Below are positions 1-4,772 of a DNA stretch of 7,926 nt, piece after piece (positions within the stretch are counted from its first letter, which is position 1; each line of letters opens with the position of its first letter). This DNA comes from Campylobacterales bacterium (GTDB taxonomy: Bacteria; Campylobacterota; Campylobacteria; Campylobacterales; SZUA-545). The notes beneath the pieces are model-generated. The model ran no database searches. It was not told the origin of the DNA and was given only the letters and a program-made list of their open reading frames with translations. The stretch lies in contig JAOXRY010000422.1 in the NCBI GenBank assembly GCA_025800305.1, positions 1 to 7,926 of the forward strand, written 5' to 3'. The position numbers and the translations under genes were made by a program.

Positions 1-59
1 CAATCGATGATACGATTTGGGATAAAGAGATAGAGCTTTTATACTCATTTGCAAAATAG
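1..59 (+). CDS. C-terminal end of an unrecognised protein (5' part off-window)
   Basis: The third forward frame is open from the left edge to a TAG at 57-59 and encodes 18 residues ending IELLYSFAK. The other two forward frames hit stops within the first 35 bases. A perfect hairpin follows 5 bp after the stop, as expected for the end of a transcription unit. Too little is visible to name a family. Confidence 0.55.
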   Translation, partial: IDDTIWDKEIELLYSFAK

Positions 60-64
60 TTTTA

Positions 65-91
65 ATGGAGCGGTTTAAGTATCCGCTCCAT
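65..91. terminator. Hairpin between convergent reading frames, probable bidirectional terminator
   Basis: ATGGAGCGG (65-73) pairs perfectly with CCGCTCCAT (83-91) around a 9-nt loop. It is a GC-rich 9-bp stem in very AT-rich surroundings. It lies just after the stop of the rightward gene tail (57-59) and just before the stop of the leftward frame at 97-99. The T-tract is poor on the right (CCTTTTG). On the minus strand the stem is followed by the T-richer ATTAAAACTATTTT. Placement between two convergent ends is the main argument for a terminator. Confidence 0.5.
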
Positions 92-215
92 AGGATCTAG
101 CCTTTTGTAATGTCTTCGTTTTTCTTTTTAAAATACTCTTCAATCTCATCGCTTTCAAAGAGACCTTTTTCTCTTGCTACTTCTGCAAAGAATTCATTTT
201 TATTTCCAAAATTAA

Positions 216-242
216 TTCTAAAGGAAAATCTTCCCTTTAGAA
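216..242. repeat. Perfect inverted repeat 9-9-9 upstream of perR
   Basis: TTCTAAAGG (216-224) and CCTTTAGAA (234-242) are exact reverse complements separated by 9 bp. The repeat sits about 70 bp upstream of the perR start, inside the minus-strand remnant frame. No T-tract follows on either side, so a protein-binding site or chance palindrome is more likely than a terminator. Confidence 0.35.
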
Positions 243-297
243 AGGTATAACAGAAATTATCTAAATAATAAAGTTTTTCCTTTAATAAACTTTTCTG

Positions 298-303
298 TAC
301 AAT
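298..303 (+). promoter_or_regulatory. Candidate -10 box of perR giving a leaderless transcript
   Basis: TACAAT lies 6 bp before the perR ATG at 310, so transcription would be expected to start at or next to the initiation codon. No Shine-Dalgarno sequence is visible in the 20 bp before the ATG, which agrees with a leaderless message. The -35 region (about 275-280, TTTTCC) is T-rich but not consensus, which is normal for Campylobacterota. A loose PerR/Fur-box-like 15-mer lies upstream at 257-271, matching 10 of 14 defined positions of the Bacillus PerR box. Confidence 0.4.
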
Positions 304-309
304 ATACTT

Positions 310-711
310 ATGATTGATTACAAAAACTTATTAAAAGAAAATAACCTTAAGGTAACTCCTCAAAGAGTTGCAATTATGGATGGACTAGATACCTATGGAC
401 ATTTGACAATTGATGGCTTGTATAAATTGCTTGTTGATAAATTTGATTCTATTTCTTTGGCAACAATTTATAAAAACCTAAATGCTATGGTTGAAAAGTC
501 TTTTGTTGAAGAAGTAAAGATCCCAAATCAAAAATCAGTATATGAGATCTCAAAAGCGGCACATTCTCATCTTACTTGCAATAATTGTGGAATGGTAGAA
601 GATATAACTATAGATCTAAAAACGGTAATAGCAAAAGCAAAGACAAGTTCTGACTTCCAAATTGATAAAACAAATTTAGTTTTTTCTGGAATTTGTTCAA
701 ACTGTAAGTAG
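310..711 (+). CDS. perR: PerR-type Fur-family metalloregulator (peroxide stress)
   Basis: This is a 133-aa Fur-family repressor expected to sense peroxide through metal-catalysed histidine oxidation and to repress catalase, alkyl hydroperoxide reductase and similar genes. The N-terminal winged helix contains VTPQR (15-19) and SLATIYKNLNAM (49-60), the DNA-recognition helix. The structural zinc site is two CxxC pairs, C90/C93 and C129/C132. Regulatory metal ligands line up with B. subtilis PerR (H37, D85, H91, H93, D104) at H31, E79, H85, H87 and D98. One Asp is therefore Glu here, while the D104 equivalent is kept. Start at 310 gives the usual distance to the TPQR motif, although no ribosome site precedes it. 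It resembles Campylobacter PerR more than Fur. It is probably monocistronic, with a tRNA 41 bp downstream. Confidence 0.88.
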   Translation: MIDYKNLLKENNLKVTPQRVAIMDGLDTYGHLTIDGLYKLLVDKFDSISLATIYKNLNAMVEKSFVEEVKIPNQKSVYEISKAAHSHLTCNNCGMVEDITIDLKTVIAKAKTSSDFQIDKTNLVFSGICSNCK

Positions 712-730
712 TTTTTAAGAAACCTTTCAC

Positions 731-736
731 TATTAT
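731..736 (+). promoter_or_regulatory. Probable -10 box of the tRNA gene
   Basis: TATTAT, within CACTATTATATCG, lies 16 bp before the mature tRNA 5' end, so transcription would begin near 743 with a short 5' leader for RNase P to remove. No clear -35 is seen; that region overlaps the perR stop codon. Confidence 0.4.
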
Positions 737-752
737 ATCGCTTCCAAAACGT

Positions 753-829
753 GGCTAGGTAGCTCAGCTGGCTAGAGCGGCGCTCTCATAAGGCGCAGGT
801 CGGGAGTTCAAGTCTCCCTCTAGCTACCA
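753..829 (+). tRNA. tRNA-Met (anticodon CAT), elongator type favoured
   Basis: This is a 77-nt cloverleaf with encoded CCA. The acceptor stem GGCTAGG pairs with TCTAGCT (G-U at both ends), and the D-arm has GCTC/GAGC. The anticodon stem is GCGCT/GGCGC with loop CTCATAA (anticodon CAT), and the T-arm is GGGAG-TTCAAGT-CTCCC, followed by ACCA. Paired 1-72 bases and the CTCATAA loop exclude the initiator type. The CAT anticodon could also mark tRNA-Ile2 (lysidine-modified). The lack of the C4-G69/C5-G68 pairs seen in E. coli Ile2 favours elongator Met. Ts follow the gene (831-835). Confidence 0.85.
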
Positions 830-846
830 CTTTTTATCCCTTTTAT

Positions 847-1152
847 TTAAGCAGCAATATCTTTACATGGAGATATATCTTTTAGTAAATCAGACTTTTT
901 ATCAGATACTTTTTGTAAATCAAAATTATTTTGTAAGTTTAACCATAACTGAGGCGTTGTTTTAAAGTATTTAGAGAGTCTTAGAGCCATTTCTGGAGTA
1001 ACACCTCTTTTTTCATTGACAATTTCATTAATTGCTCTAAAAGAAACATACAGTTCTTTTGCTAATTTTGTTTGTGATATTTCCAATGGTTTTAAAAATT
1101 CTTCATTTAATATTTCACCTGGGTGAATGGGATCTCTTTTTAATTCAAACAT
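847..1152 (-). CDS. higA: HigA-family antitoxin, Xre-type HTH protein
   Basis: This 101-aa protein is a HigA/VapI-type antitoxin that should neutralise the HigB toxin encoded just upstream and repress the operon by binding its promoter palindrome. It opens with the family signature HPGEIL (10-15). A helix-turn-helix follows at about 26-47 (SQTKLAKEL, then AINEIVNEKRG), then TPEMALRLSKYF (52-63) and the typical TPQLWLNLQ (66-74). Start at 1152 is preceded by AGGAG five bases away; that ribosome site overlaps the higB stop, so the two are translated together. Toxin-before-antitoxin order is characteristic of higBA. The gene ends 17 bp from the tRNA 3' end, facing it, with no terminator of its own visible. 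Confidence 0.9.
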   Translation of the reverse strand: MFELKRDPIHPGEILNEEFLKPLEISQTKLAKELYVSFRAINEIVNEKRGVTPEMALRLSKYFKTTPQLWLNLQNNFDLQKVSDKKSDLLKDISPCKDIAA

Positions 1153-1160
1153 ATTTACTC

Positions 1161-1442
1161 CTAATGATAATCTACTATTTCAACATCATAAGCATTTTGA
1201 TTTTCAAATCTAAAAACAATTCTATATTGTTTATTAATCCTAATGCTATATTTCCCTTGATAGCTTCCCTTTAATAATTCAAGATTATTGCCTGGAGGAG
1301 ATTTAAGATCTTCTATAGAATCAGCAGAGTTTAAATAAGTAAGTTTTCTAATAGCCGTTTTTAATATGGACTGTTCAAATTTCTTACTTTTACCTGTAAT
1401 ATAAAATTCTTCTGTCTCCTTCTCTGCAAATGATGTAATCAT
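1161..1442 (-). CDS. higB: HigB-family toxin (RelE/ParE-fold mRNA interferase)
   Basis: This 93-aa protein, full length for the family, is a HigB toxin expected to cleave mRNA on the ribosome when freed from HigA. The N-terminus MITSFAEKETEEFY resembles the usual opening of HigB. The conserved core YSIRINKQYRIVFRF (65-79) carries R68 and R74, and the protein ends in DYH (91-93), matching the basic/aromatic catalytic positions of the family. It is the first gene of the operon, with 8 bp to higA. The ATG sits about 7 bases after the -10 box with no ribosome site, so its mRNA is probably leaderless, which would keep toxin translation modest relative to higA with its strong AGGAG site (inference). 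Confidence 0.9.
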   Translation of the reverse strand: MITSFAEKETEEFYITGKSKKFEQSILKTAIRKLTYLNSADSIEDLKSPPGNNLELLKGSYQGKYSIRINKQYRIVFRFENQNAYDVEIVDYH

Positions 1443-1443
1443 A

Positions 1444-1468
1444 ATTACACTATAACATATAGTGTAAT
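1444..1468. promoter_or_regulatory. Palindromic operator of higBA
   Basis: ATTACACTAT (1444-1453) and ATAGTGTAAT (1459-1468) are perfect 10-bp arms around a 5-bp spacer. The palindrome covers the -10 box and part of the promoter spacer. Bound HigA or the HigBA complex would block RNA polymerase, the standard autoregulation of this family. Confidence 0.7.
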
Positions 1469-1477
1469 AGTTGTCAA
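1449..1477 (-). promoter_or_regulatory. higBA promoter, near-consensus sigma-70
   Basis: On the minus strand, TTGACA (1472-1477) is separated by exactly 17 bp from TATAGT (1449-1454). Transcription would start near 1442, which is the A of the higB ATG. Such a full -35 element is unlike other promoters in this window and may reflect import of the operon with its own promoter. Confidence 0.75.
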
Positions 1478-1570
1478 TTGATTATGCTTTCTGAATTTGA
1501 ATAGTTGCAGATAAGTCTTGTTTCCTTTATATCTTCTTAAAATATAAATTTTTATTATCCATAAGCCAAG

Positions 1571-1608
1571 TTTGGTAATCTTTTATTCATAGAATAAAGA
1601 TTAACAAA
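1571..1608. repeat. Long imperfect palindrome upstream of the interrupted gene
   Basis: Left arm TTTGGTAATCTTTTATTC (1571-1588) and right arm GAATAAAGATTAACAAA (1592-1608) are complementary except for one mismatch and one bulged T, around a 3-bp centre ATA. It ends 33 bp before the ATG at 1642. It could be an operator, an RNA hairpin or a small mobile-element end. The rest of 1478-1641 holds no convincing gene. Confidence 0.5.
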
Positions 1609-1641
1609 GTATTTGAGAGAGTTATTAAAAGGTGGAATAAT

Positions 1642-1748
1642 ATGAAAACATATTCAGAACTAGATAGACATGTATATTTATTTCAAAAAGTATTACGAAA
1701 AGAAGAAATAAATACAGATAGAATTTCTCAATATTTAGATGTTATATA
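1642..1748 (+). pseudogene. 5' part of a small unknown gene interrupted by the IS
   Basis: ATG at 1642 has a good ribosome site (AGGTGG, 6 bases away). It encodes MKTYSELDRHVYLFQKVLRK and a further 15 or so hydrophilic, probably helical residues before the IS terminal repeat adds Cys-Pro and a TAA stop at 1756-1758. The downstream part (to 3246) is in the same phase. Removing 1747-3099 rejoins them as VIY-SF, giving about 83 aa. No family is recognised. It may have been an accessory gene near the higBA island. Confidence 0.6.
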
Positions 1749-1760
1749 CTGCCCCTAAAA
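1749..1760. repeat. IS terminal inverted repeat, transposase 3' side
   Basis: CTGCCCCTAAAA at the end of the element beyond the transposase stop, an exact complement of 3082-3093. It supplies the TAA that truncates the host gene. Confidence 0.85.
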
Positions 1761-1808
1761 TTTAAGACAATAATTTCACTAACTTAATTTCAACCTTGCA
1801 GTTTATCA

Positions 1809-3010
1809 TTATGCTGATTTTTTAAAACTTTCAAGATATACATTCATAGGTTTTTGGTACCCAATAGCTGAATGAAATCTCTTAAAGTTGTACTTATGTA
1901 TATAAAATTTTACTCCCTCTTTTAGATTTCTTATTGATTTGAACTCATTGATAAAAATATAGTTGTATTTTAAGGTTCTAAAGAATCTTTCTATTGCTAT
2001 ATTATCAATAGATCTACCTTTTCCATTCATTGAGATCTGGATATTGTTATCTTTTAAGATCTTGGTGTGTTCATAGCTAGTATATTGACTCCCTTGATCG
2101 GAGTTAAATACTTTAGGTTTAGGATATTTCTCCAATGCTTCTTTCAATGTGTATGTTGCCAATGTTGCATCCATTGTGTTTGATATTTTATATGCAAGTA
2201 TTGATTTGGTGTGCCAATCAATTATTGCACTTAGATACATAAAACCACCAGGTACTCTTATGTAGGTAATATCTCCACTCCATACTTCATTAGGATTATT
2301 AACAATAACTTGTTTTTTATCATTGTGATACTCTGATAAAATATAAGGATAGGTTTTATGCTCTTTATCTTTGATGGAAGTTAGCTTTCTTTTTTTAGGT
2401 CTTATTGCTTCGATCCCTAAGATATTCATATATTTTAGAACCCTTTCTTTACCAATAACGTATCCTAGCTCCAACAATCCTTGATGAATCATCCTGTAAT
2501 CATAGTCTGGGTTATCTGTATAGATCTCATCCATTGTATTTAAAATTTGTAGATTTTTCTCATTAACTGGTTTAGGTTTGTAATATATACTTGTTCTATT
2601 TAGATCTAGTAATTTACATTGCTTTGATATAGGTATTACTTTTGTCTTGAGCTTGGATTTCTCTATCAAAGTCTTTTTACTTAATAAGTCCAAGCTCTTT
2701 AGCTTTCCCATTGCCCAATCTCGCTCTATTGTTGTTTTTCCTAGAGTTTTTGCTAACTCGTTGTTCTCTTCTTTAAGAGTTTCTATTTCCTCTTTATAGT
2801 CTTTGGTTGCACCTGATAGGTCAAATGCTAAGAAAGCATTTTCTAAAAACTCTTTCTTCCACTTTTGTAGGCTCTGTGGTGTCACGGAATACTTTGAAGC
2901 TATCTGATTCAAAGTCTCTTCACCTTTCAATAGATCTAAAACAACTTTTGCTTTATACCCTCAAGGGGCACCAAGAAATCTGCACCGTAACTCTTCCCTC
3001 TTTTTCCCAT
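1809..3010 (-). pseudogene. IS3-family transposase, fused OrfA-OrfB, frame broken near the N-terminus
   Basis: The main frame (1809-2930) encodes an HTH (about residues 5-30 counted from a TTG at 2930), then a coiled/linker region rich in Glu and Lys (45-95). The rve-type integrase core follows: D220 in WSGDITYI, D278 in NSDQGSQYTS and E314 in AIERFFRTLKY, with exactly 35 residues between the last two (DD35E). The natural start is the ATG at 3010, preceded by AGGAG. That frame reads MGKRGKSYGADF and then stops at 2936 because of 20 extra bases at 2957-2976. Without them it would read GADYKAKVVLDLLKGEETL, the usual OrfA beginning. OrfA and OrfB parts are one frame here rather than two overlapping ones. 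Activity is doubtful unless the internal TTG is used. Confidence 0.85.
2957..2976 (-). other. 20-bp insertion disrupting the transposase N-terminus
   Basis: Removal of exactly these 20 bases restores a continuous frame with family-typical residues (GAD-YKAKVVL). The insert contains CCCCTTGAGGG and is GC-richer than its surroundings. A GCACC pair (2968-2972 and 2982-2986) repeats across its edge, possibly hinting at strand slippage or a repair scar. That it is an insertion is inferred from the family pattern, since no intact copy is in the window. Confidence 0.6.
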
Positions 3011-3081
3011 TTCTCTTCTCCTAAAATTCTATTTTTACTTTAGCTTTTTAGAAATTAAATAGTCAAATTTGTTGTTTAGTT

Positions 3082-3093
3082 TTTTAGGGGCAG
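3082..3093. repeat. IS terminal inverted repeat, transposase 5' side
   Basis: TTTTAGGGGCAG, the exact complement of the repeat at 1749-1760. It lies 71 bp upstream of the transposase ATG at 3010. Confidence 0.85.
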
Positions 3094-3246
3094 TATATGT
3101 ATAGTTTTTTACAAATTTGCAACATTAAAACTAAAGACTATCAATTTGCTTCAAACTTAATAAATAATGCTGCTGAAGAAAATCGCTTTTGCAAGATAAG
3201 CTTTGATAAAGAGGTTTGGCACTATGTTAGAGACTTAAGAATATAG
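3094..3246 (+). pseudogene. 3' part of the small gene interrupted by the IS
   Basis: From about 3097 (ATG TAT AGT) the frame encodes 49 residues, including YSFLQICNIKTKDYQFASNL and the C-terminal EVWHYVRDLRI, ending in TAG at 3244-3246. It is in phase with the 5' part at 1642. An ATG happens to be created or present at 3097, but no ribosome site precedes it inside the IS end. The 3' end converges with the dksA-like gene 8 bp away and shares a hairpin with it, so this is the original gene end. The function is unknown. Confidence 0.6.
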
Positions 3247-3258
3247 CCTAAGCTCTAA
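3227..3258. terminator. Hairpin across two convergent stop codons
   Basis: TTAGAGACTTA (3227-3237) pairs with TAAGCTCTAA (3249-3258), with one bulged A. The structure covers both stop codons (TAG at 3244-3246, and TAG of the minus-strand gene at 3255-3257). It has no T-tract, so it may be a weak bidirectional terminator or chance. Confidence 0.35.
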
Positions 3259-3617
3259 CTATTACTTCCAGCACAAACAATACAAAGATCAGACTCAGGT
3301 CTTGCCTCTAGTCTTTCCTTTGCTATCTCTTCTTCACAATCAATACAGATCCCATAACTACCTTCTTCTAGTTTTCTAATAGCTATTTCTACTTTTTGAA
3401 GTCGAGCTCTCCTTAGCTCTAGTGCTTCAATCATAACAGTTTGAACTTGCAATAGCTCTTCTCTTGTATCTCCGATGGAGCAGTCACAGCTGACAGGTTC
3501 AGTTTCTTTCTTTATCTGAGTTAGGTTGTTTTGAAGCTCCTGTTTAAGATCTTGGAGCTTTTTTAGGAAGAATTCTTTGTTCAAATTTTTACTTATTTTT
3601 TTTACTCTTTCTCTCAT
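3255..3617 (-). CDS. dksA: DksA/TraR-family C4 zinc-finger regulator
   Basis: This is a DksA-like protein expected to bind RNA polymerase through the secondary channel and tune transcription of stable RNA and stress genes with ppGpp. From the ATG at 3617 it has 120 aa: a Lys/Glu-rich coiled coil with a turn around VSCDCSIGD, then a second helix ELRRARLQKVEIAIRKLEEG. The C-terminal zinc finger is GICIDC with a second CIVC pair (C91, C94, C112, C115). It is shorter than E. coli DksA (151 aa) but similar in size to short DksA-like proteins. An in-frame TTG at 3626 would add three residues. I prefer the ATG, with AAGAAGAG nine bases upstream. It overlaps the preceding membrane-protein gene by 29 bp, suggesting co-transcription and coupling. 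The extra CDC in the coil tip is unusual. Confidence 0.82.
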   Translation of the reverse strand: MRERVKKISKNLNKEFFLKKLQDLKQELQNNLTQIKKETEPVSCDCSIGDTREELLQVQTVMIEALELRRARLQKVEIAIRKLEEGSYGICIDCEEEIAKERLEARPESDLCIVCAGSNS

Positions 3618-3912
3618 TTGTTTCAACTCTTCTTACAAACCCACCTTCAGGCTCACCGCTAGATCTGATATTGTATTTATCTAGGGTTTTTTTATAGAAA
3701 AGATTTTCTATAATTGCTACATAACCGCAGTAGATTAGTATGGCTGTGTCAACGCTAATCTGATCGAATCCTGTTAATTTAGAAAATAGACCGAATAAGA
3801 CGGAAAAGAATAGAACTTCGATGAGGAACCAAGTTTTTGTTTTTTGTCCCATACTTACTATGTGTTTTTCAAAGTTCGTTAAACCGATTTCTGTTAAATC
3901 TACTAAATTCAT
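3589..3912 (-). CDS. Small membrane protein with two predicted helices, unknown function
   Basis: This 107-aa protein has a charged N-terminus (1-26) and two hydrophobic segments, about 28-47 (WFLIEVLFFSVLFGLFSKLT) and 54-72 (DTAILIYCGYVAIIENLFY). A basic C-terminal tail follows, ending ERKSKKNK. Both ends would lie on the same side, probably cytoplasmic given the Arg/Lys-rich tail. The start at 3912 has a good AAGGA site seven bases upstream. It is the first gene of a unit with the dksA-like gene, whose start lies inside it. An A8 tract on the coding strand (3596-3603) lies in the overlap. No family is recognised. Confidence 0.72.
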   Translation of the reverse strand: MNLVDLTEIGLTNFEKHIVSMGQKTKTWFLIEVLFFSVLFGLFSKLTGFDQISVDTAILIYCGYVAIIENLFYKKTLDKYNIRSSGEPEGGFVRRVETNERKSKKNK

Positions 3913-3953
3913 TTTATGTCCTTTTTCTTTTATCAGTAATCTAGATAAAAAGG

Positions 3954-3959
3954 ATTATA
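3954..3959 (-). promoter_or_regulatory. Probable -10 box of the membrane protein/dksA unit
   Basis: TATAAT on the minus strand lies 41 bp before the start at 3912, with a T-rich but non-consensus -35 region. A 7-bp inverted repeat (TTTTATC 3928-3934, GATAAAA 3944-3950) lies around the expected transcript start. Confidence 0.5.
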
Positions 3960-4035
3960 ACAGAAGCCCAAACAATTGAAAAATAGACTTTTATAAAAAG
4001 TAAGGATGCAAATTAATAGAGATTGATGATAAAAT

Positions 4036-4041
4036 TATAAT
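4036..4041 (+). promoter_or_regulatory. Probable -10 box of the nitroreductase gene
   Basis: A perfect TATAAT, 59 bp before the start codon, predicts a transcript start near 4048. No clear -35 is present. Its last three bases are part of the inverted repeat that follows. Confidence 0.5.
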
Positions 4042-4079
4042 AAGCGTTTGCCAAGACTTTTATTGAGTAAATGCTTATT
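4039..4079. promoter_or_regulatory. Inverted repeat overlapping the nitroreductase promoter and leader
   Basis: AATAAGCGTTT (4039-4049) and AAATGCTTATT (4069-4079) match over 11 bp with one difference (a G-U pair if transcribed), separated by 19 bp. The left arm overlaps the -10 box and predicted start point. The right arm ends 11 bp before the AAGGA ribosome site. This placement suits a repressor operator better than an RNA switch, because the left arm would be only partly transcribed. Confidence 0.45.
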
Positions 4080-4100
4080 AGAATCACTTAAGGAATAATA

Positions 4101-4766
4101 ATGACCGTAGAAGAAGCATTAATAAAAAGAAAATCTGTCAGATCTTTTCTCAAAAAAGAGGTAGAGATAGAAAAAATCAAAAAAATCTTAGACAAGGCAA
4201 AACACGCTCCATCAGGAACAAATATCCAACCGTGGAAAGCTTATGTTGTCAGTGGACAGAAACAGATAGATCTGACTGAAAAAATGGTTCAGGCTTTTAG
4301 AAGTGGCAAAGAAGAGAAGATGGAGTATCAGTATTATCCAAAATTTTTTAAAGAACCATTTAAACATAGAAGAAGAGAGACGGGGCTATTACTTTATTCT
4401 GCTATTGATATAAAACGTGAAGAGAAAGAGAAAATGAAAGCTCAGTGGGAAGAAAACTACAGATCTTTTGGTGCTCCAACGGTTATCTATTTTACGATGG
4501 ATAAAAGCTTAGAGACAGGTTCTTATTTGGATTATGGAATGTTTATCCAGTCTGTTGCTTTGATGGCAACTGAGGTTGGATTGGGAAGCTGTATTCAGGC
4601 TGTTTTGGCCCAGTATCCTGACATAGTAAGAGAAGAACTTGGAATTAAAGAGGATGAAACTGTGATTTGTGGGATTGCTTTAGGTTATGAAGATGAAGAC
4701 CATAAAATTAACAGTTACAGAACTCCAAGAGTAGAGTTGGAGGAATTTGTAACTTTTGTTGAGTGA
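4101..4766 (+). CDS. Nitroreductase-family FMN oxidoreductase
   Basis: This 221-aa cytoplasmic flavoprotein of the nitroreductase superfamily is expected to bind FMN as a dimer and pass NAD(P)H electrons to nitroaromatics, quinones or similar acceptors; the natural substrate cannot be read from sequence. Signatures are RKSVRSF (10-16) with phosphate-binding basic residues, APSGTNIQPW (36-45), GAPTVIYF (124-131), DYGMFIQSVALMATEVGLGS (144-163) and the C-terminal GIALGYED (191-198) before YRTPR. Length is normal. The start is supported by AAGGA seven bases upstream. It is a single gene convergent with selO, with a 6-bp gap and no terminator between, so read-through may make antisense to selO. 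The inverted repeat in its promoter suggests dedicated regulation. Confidence 0.9.
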   Translation: MTVEEALIKRKSVRSFLKKEVEIEKIKKILDKAKHAPSGTNIQPWKAYVVSGQKQIDLTEKMVQAFRSGKEEKMEYQYYPKFFKEPFKHRRRETGLLLYSAIDIKREEKEKMKAQWEENYRSFGAPTVIYFTMDKSLETGSYLDYGMFIQSVALMATEVGLGSCIQAVLAQYPDIVREELGIKEDETVICGIALGYEDEDHKINSYRTPRVELEEFVTFVE

Positions 4767-4772
4767 TTTAAC

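Larger units (their letters stand above)
97..303 (-). pseudogene. Start-less minus-strand coding remnant, C-terminal part of an unknown protein
   Basis: The minus frame ending in TAG at 97-99 is open back to 327 and looks coding. Its last ~55 residues are rich in E, K, F and R, including FFAEVAREKGLFESDEIEEY and a charged KKKNEDITKG tail. It ends beside the hairpin at 65-91, like a genuine gene end. However, the frame has no ATG, GTG or TTG, and its upstream part runs through the perR promoter region and into the antisense of perR codons 1-6. I infer that the 5' end was lost by rearrangement, leaving a decaying fragment; the left boundary of homology is uncertain. The alternative is an ATT-initiated small protein or a chance open frame. 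The family is not recognised. Confidence 0.4.
1749..3093 (-). mobile_element. IS3-family insertion sequence, about 1.35 kb, inserted in a small gene
   Basis: The ends CTGCCCCTAAAA (1749-1760) and TTTTAGGGGCAG (3082-3093) are perfect 12-bp inverted repeats. Similarity continues inwards imperfectly for about 43 bp per side. One long minus-strand transposase frame fills the interior. Flanks are TATA-rich, so the target duplication is ambiguous: ATAT/ATAT or TATA/TATA with ends here or 1 bp outwards. Ends 2 bp outwards with TATA/TATG would instead restore the host gene frame. IS3 elements usually duplicate 3-5 bp. Length and layout are normal for the family. Confidence 0.88.

Noticed and set aside
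257..271. Possible PerR box upstream of perR
   Set aside because: Only 10 of 14 defined positions match, in very AT-rich DNA. It is kept only as a note in the promoter entry.
753..829. tRNA-Ile2 (lysidine) instead of tRNA-Met
   Set aside because: The acceptor stem lacks the C4-G69 and C5-G68 pairs seen in E. coli Ile2. It cannot be fully excluded.
1059..1274. Plus-strand open frame of 71 codons
   Set aside because: It is antisense to higA and higB, which have strong family evidence, and has no ribosome site.
2807..3043. Plus-strand open frame of 78 codons
   Set aside because: It is antisense to the transposase start region, with low-complexity Leu/Ser translation.
3928..3950. 7-bp inverted repeat near the start of the membrane protein transcript
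   Set aside because: Short and AT-rich with a 9-nt loop, close to chance expectation. It is mentioned only with the promoter.
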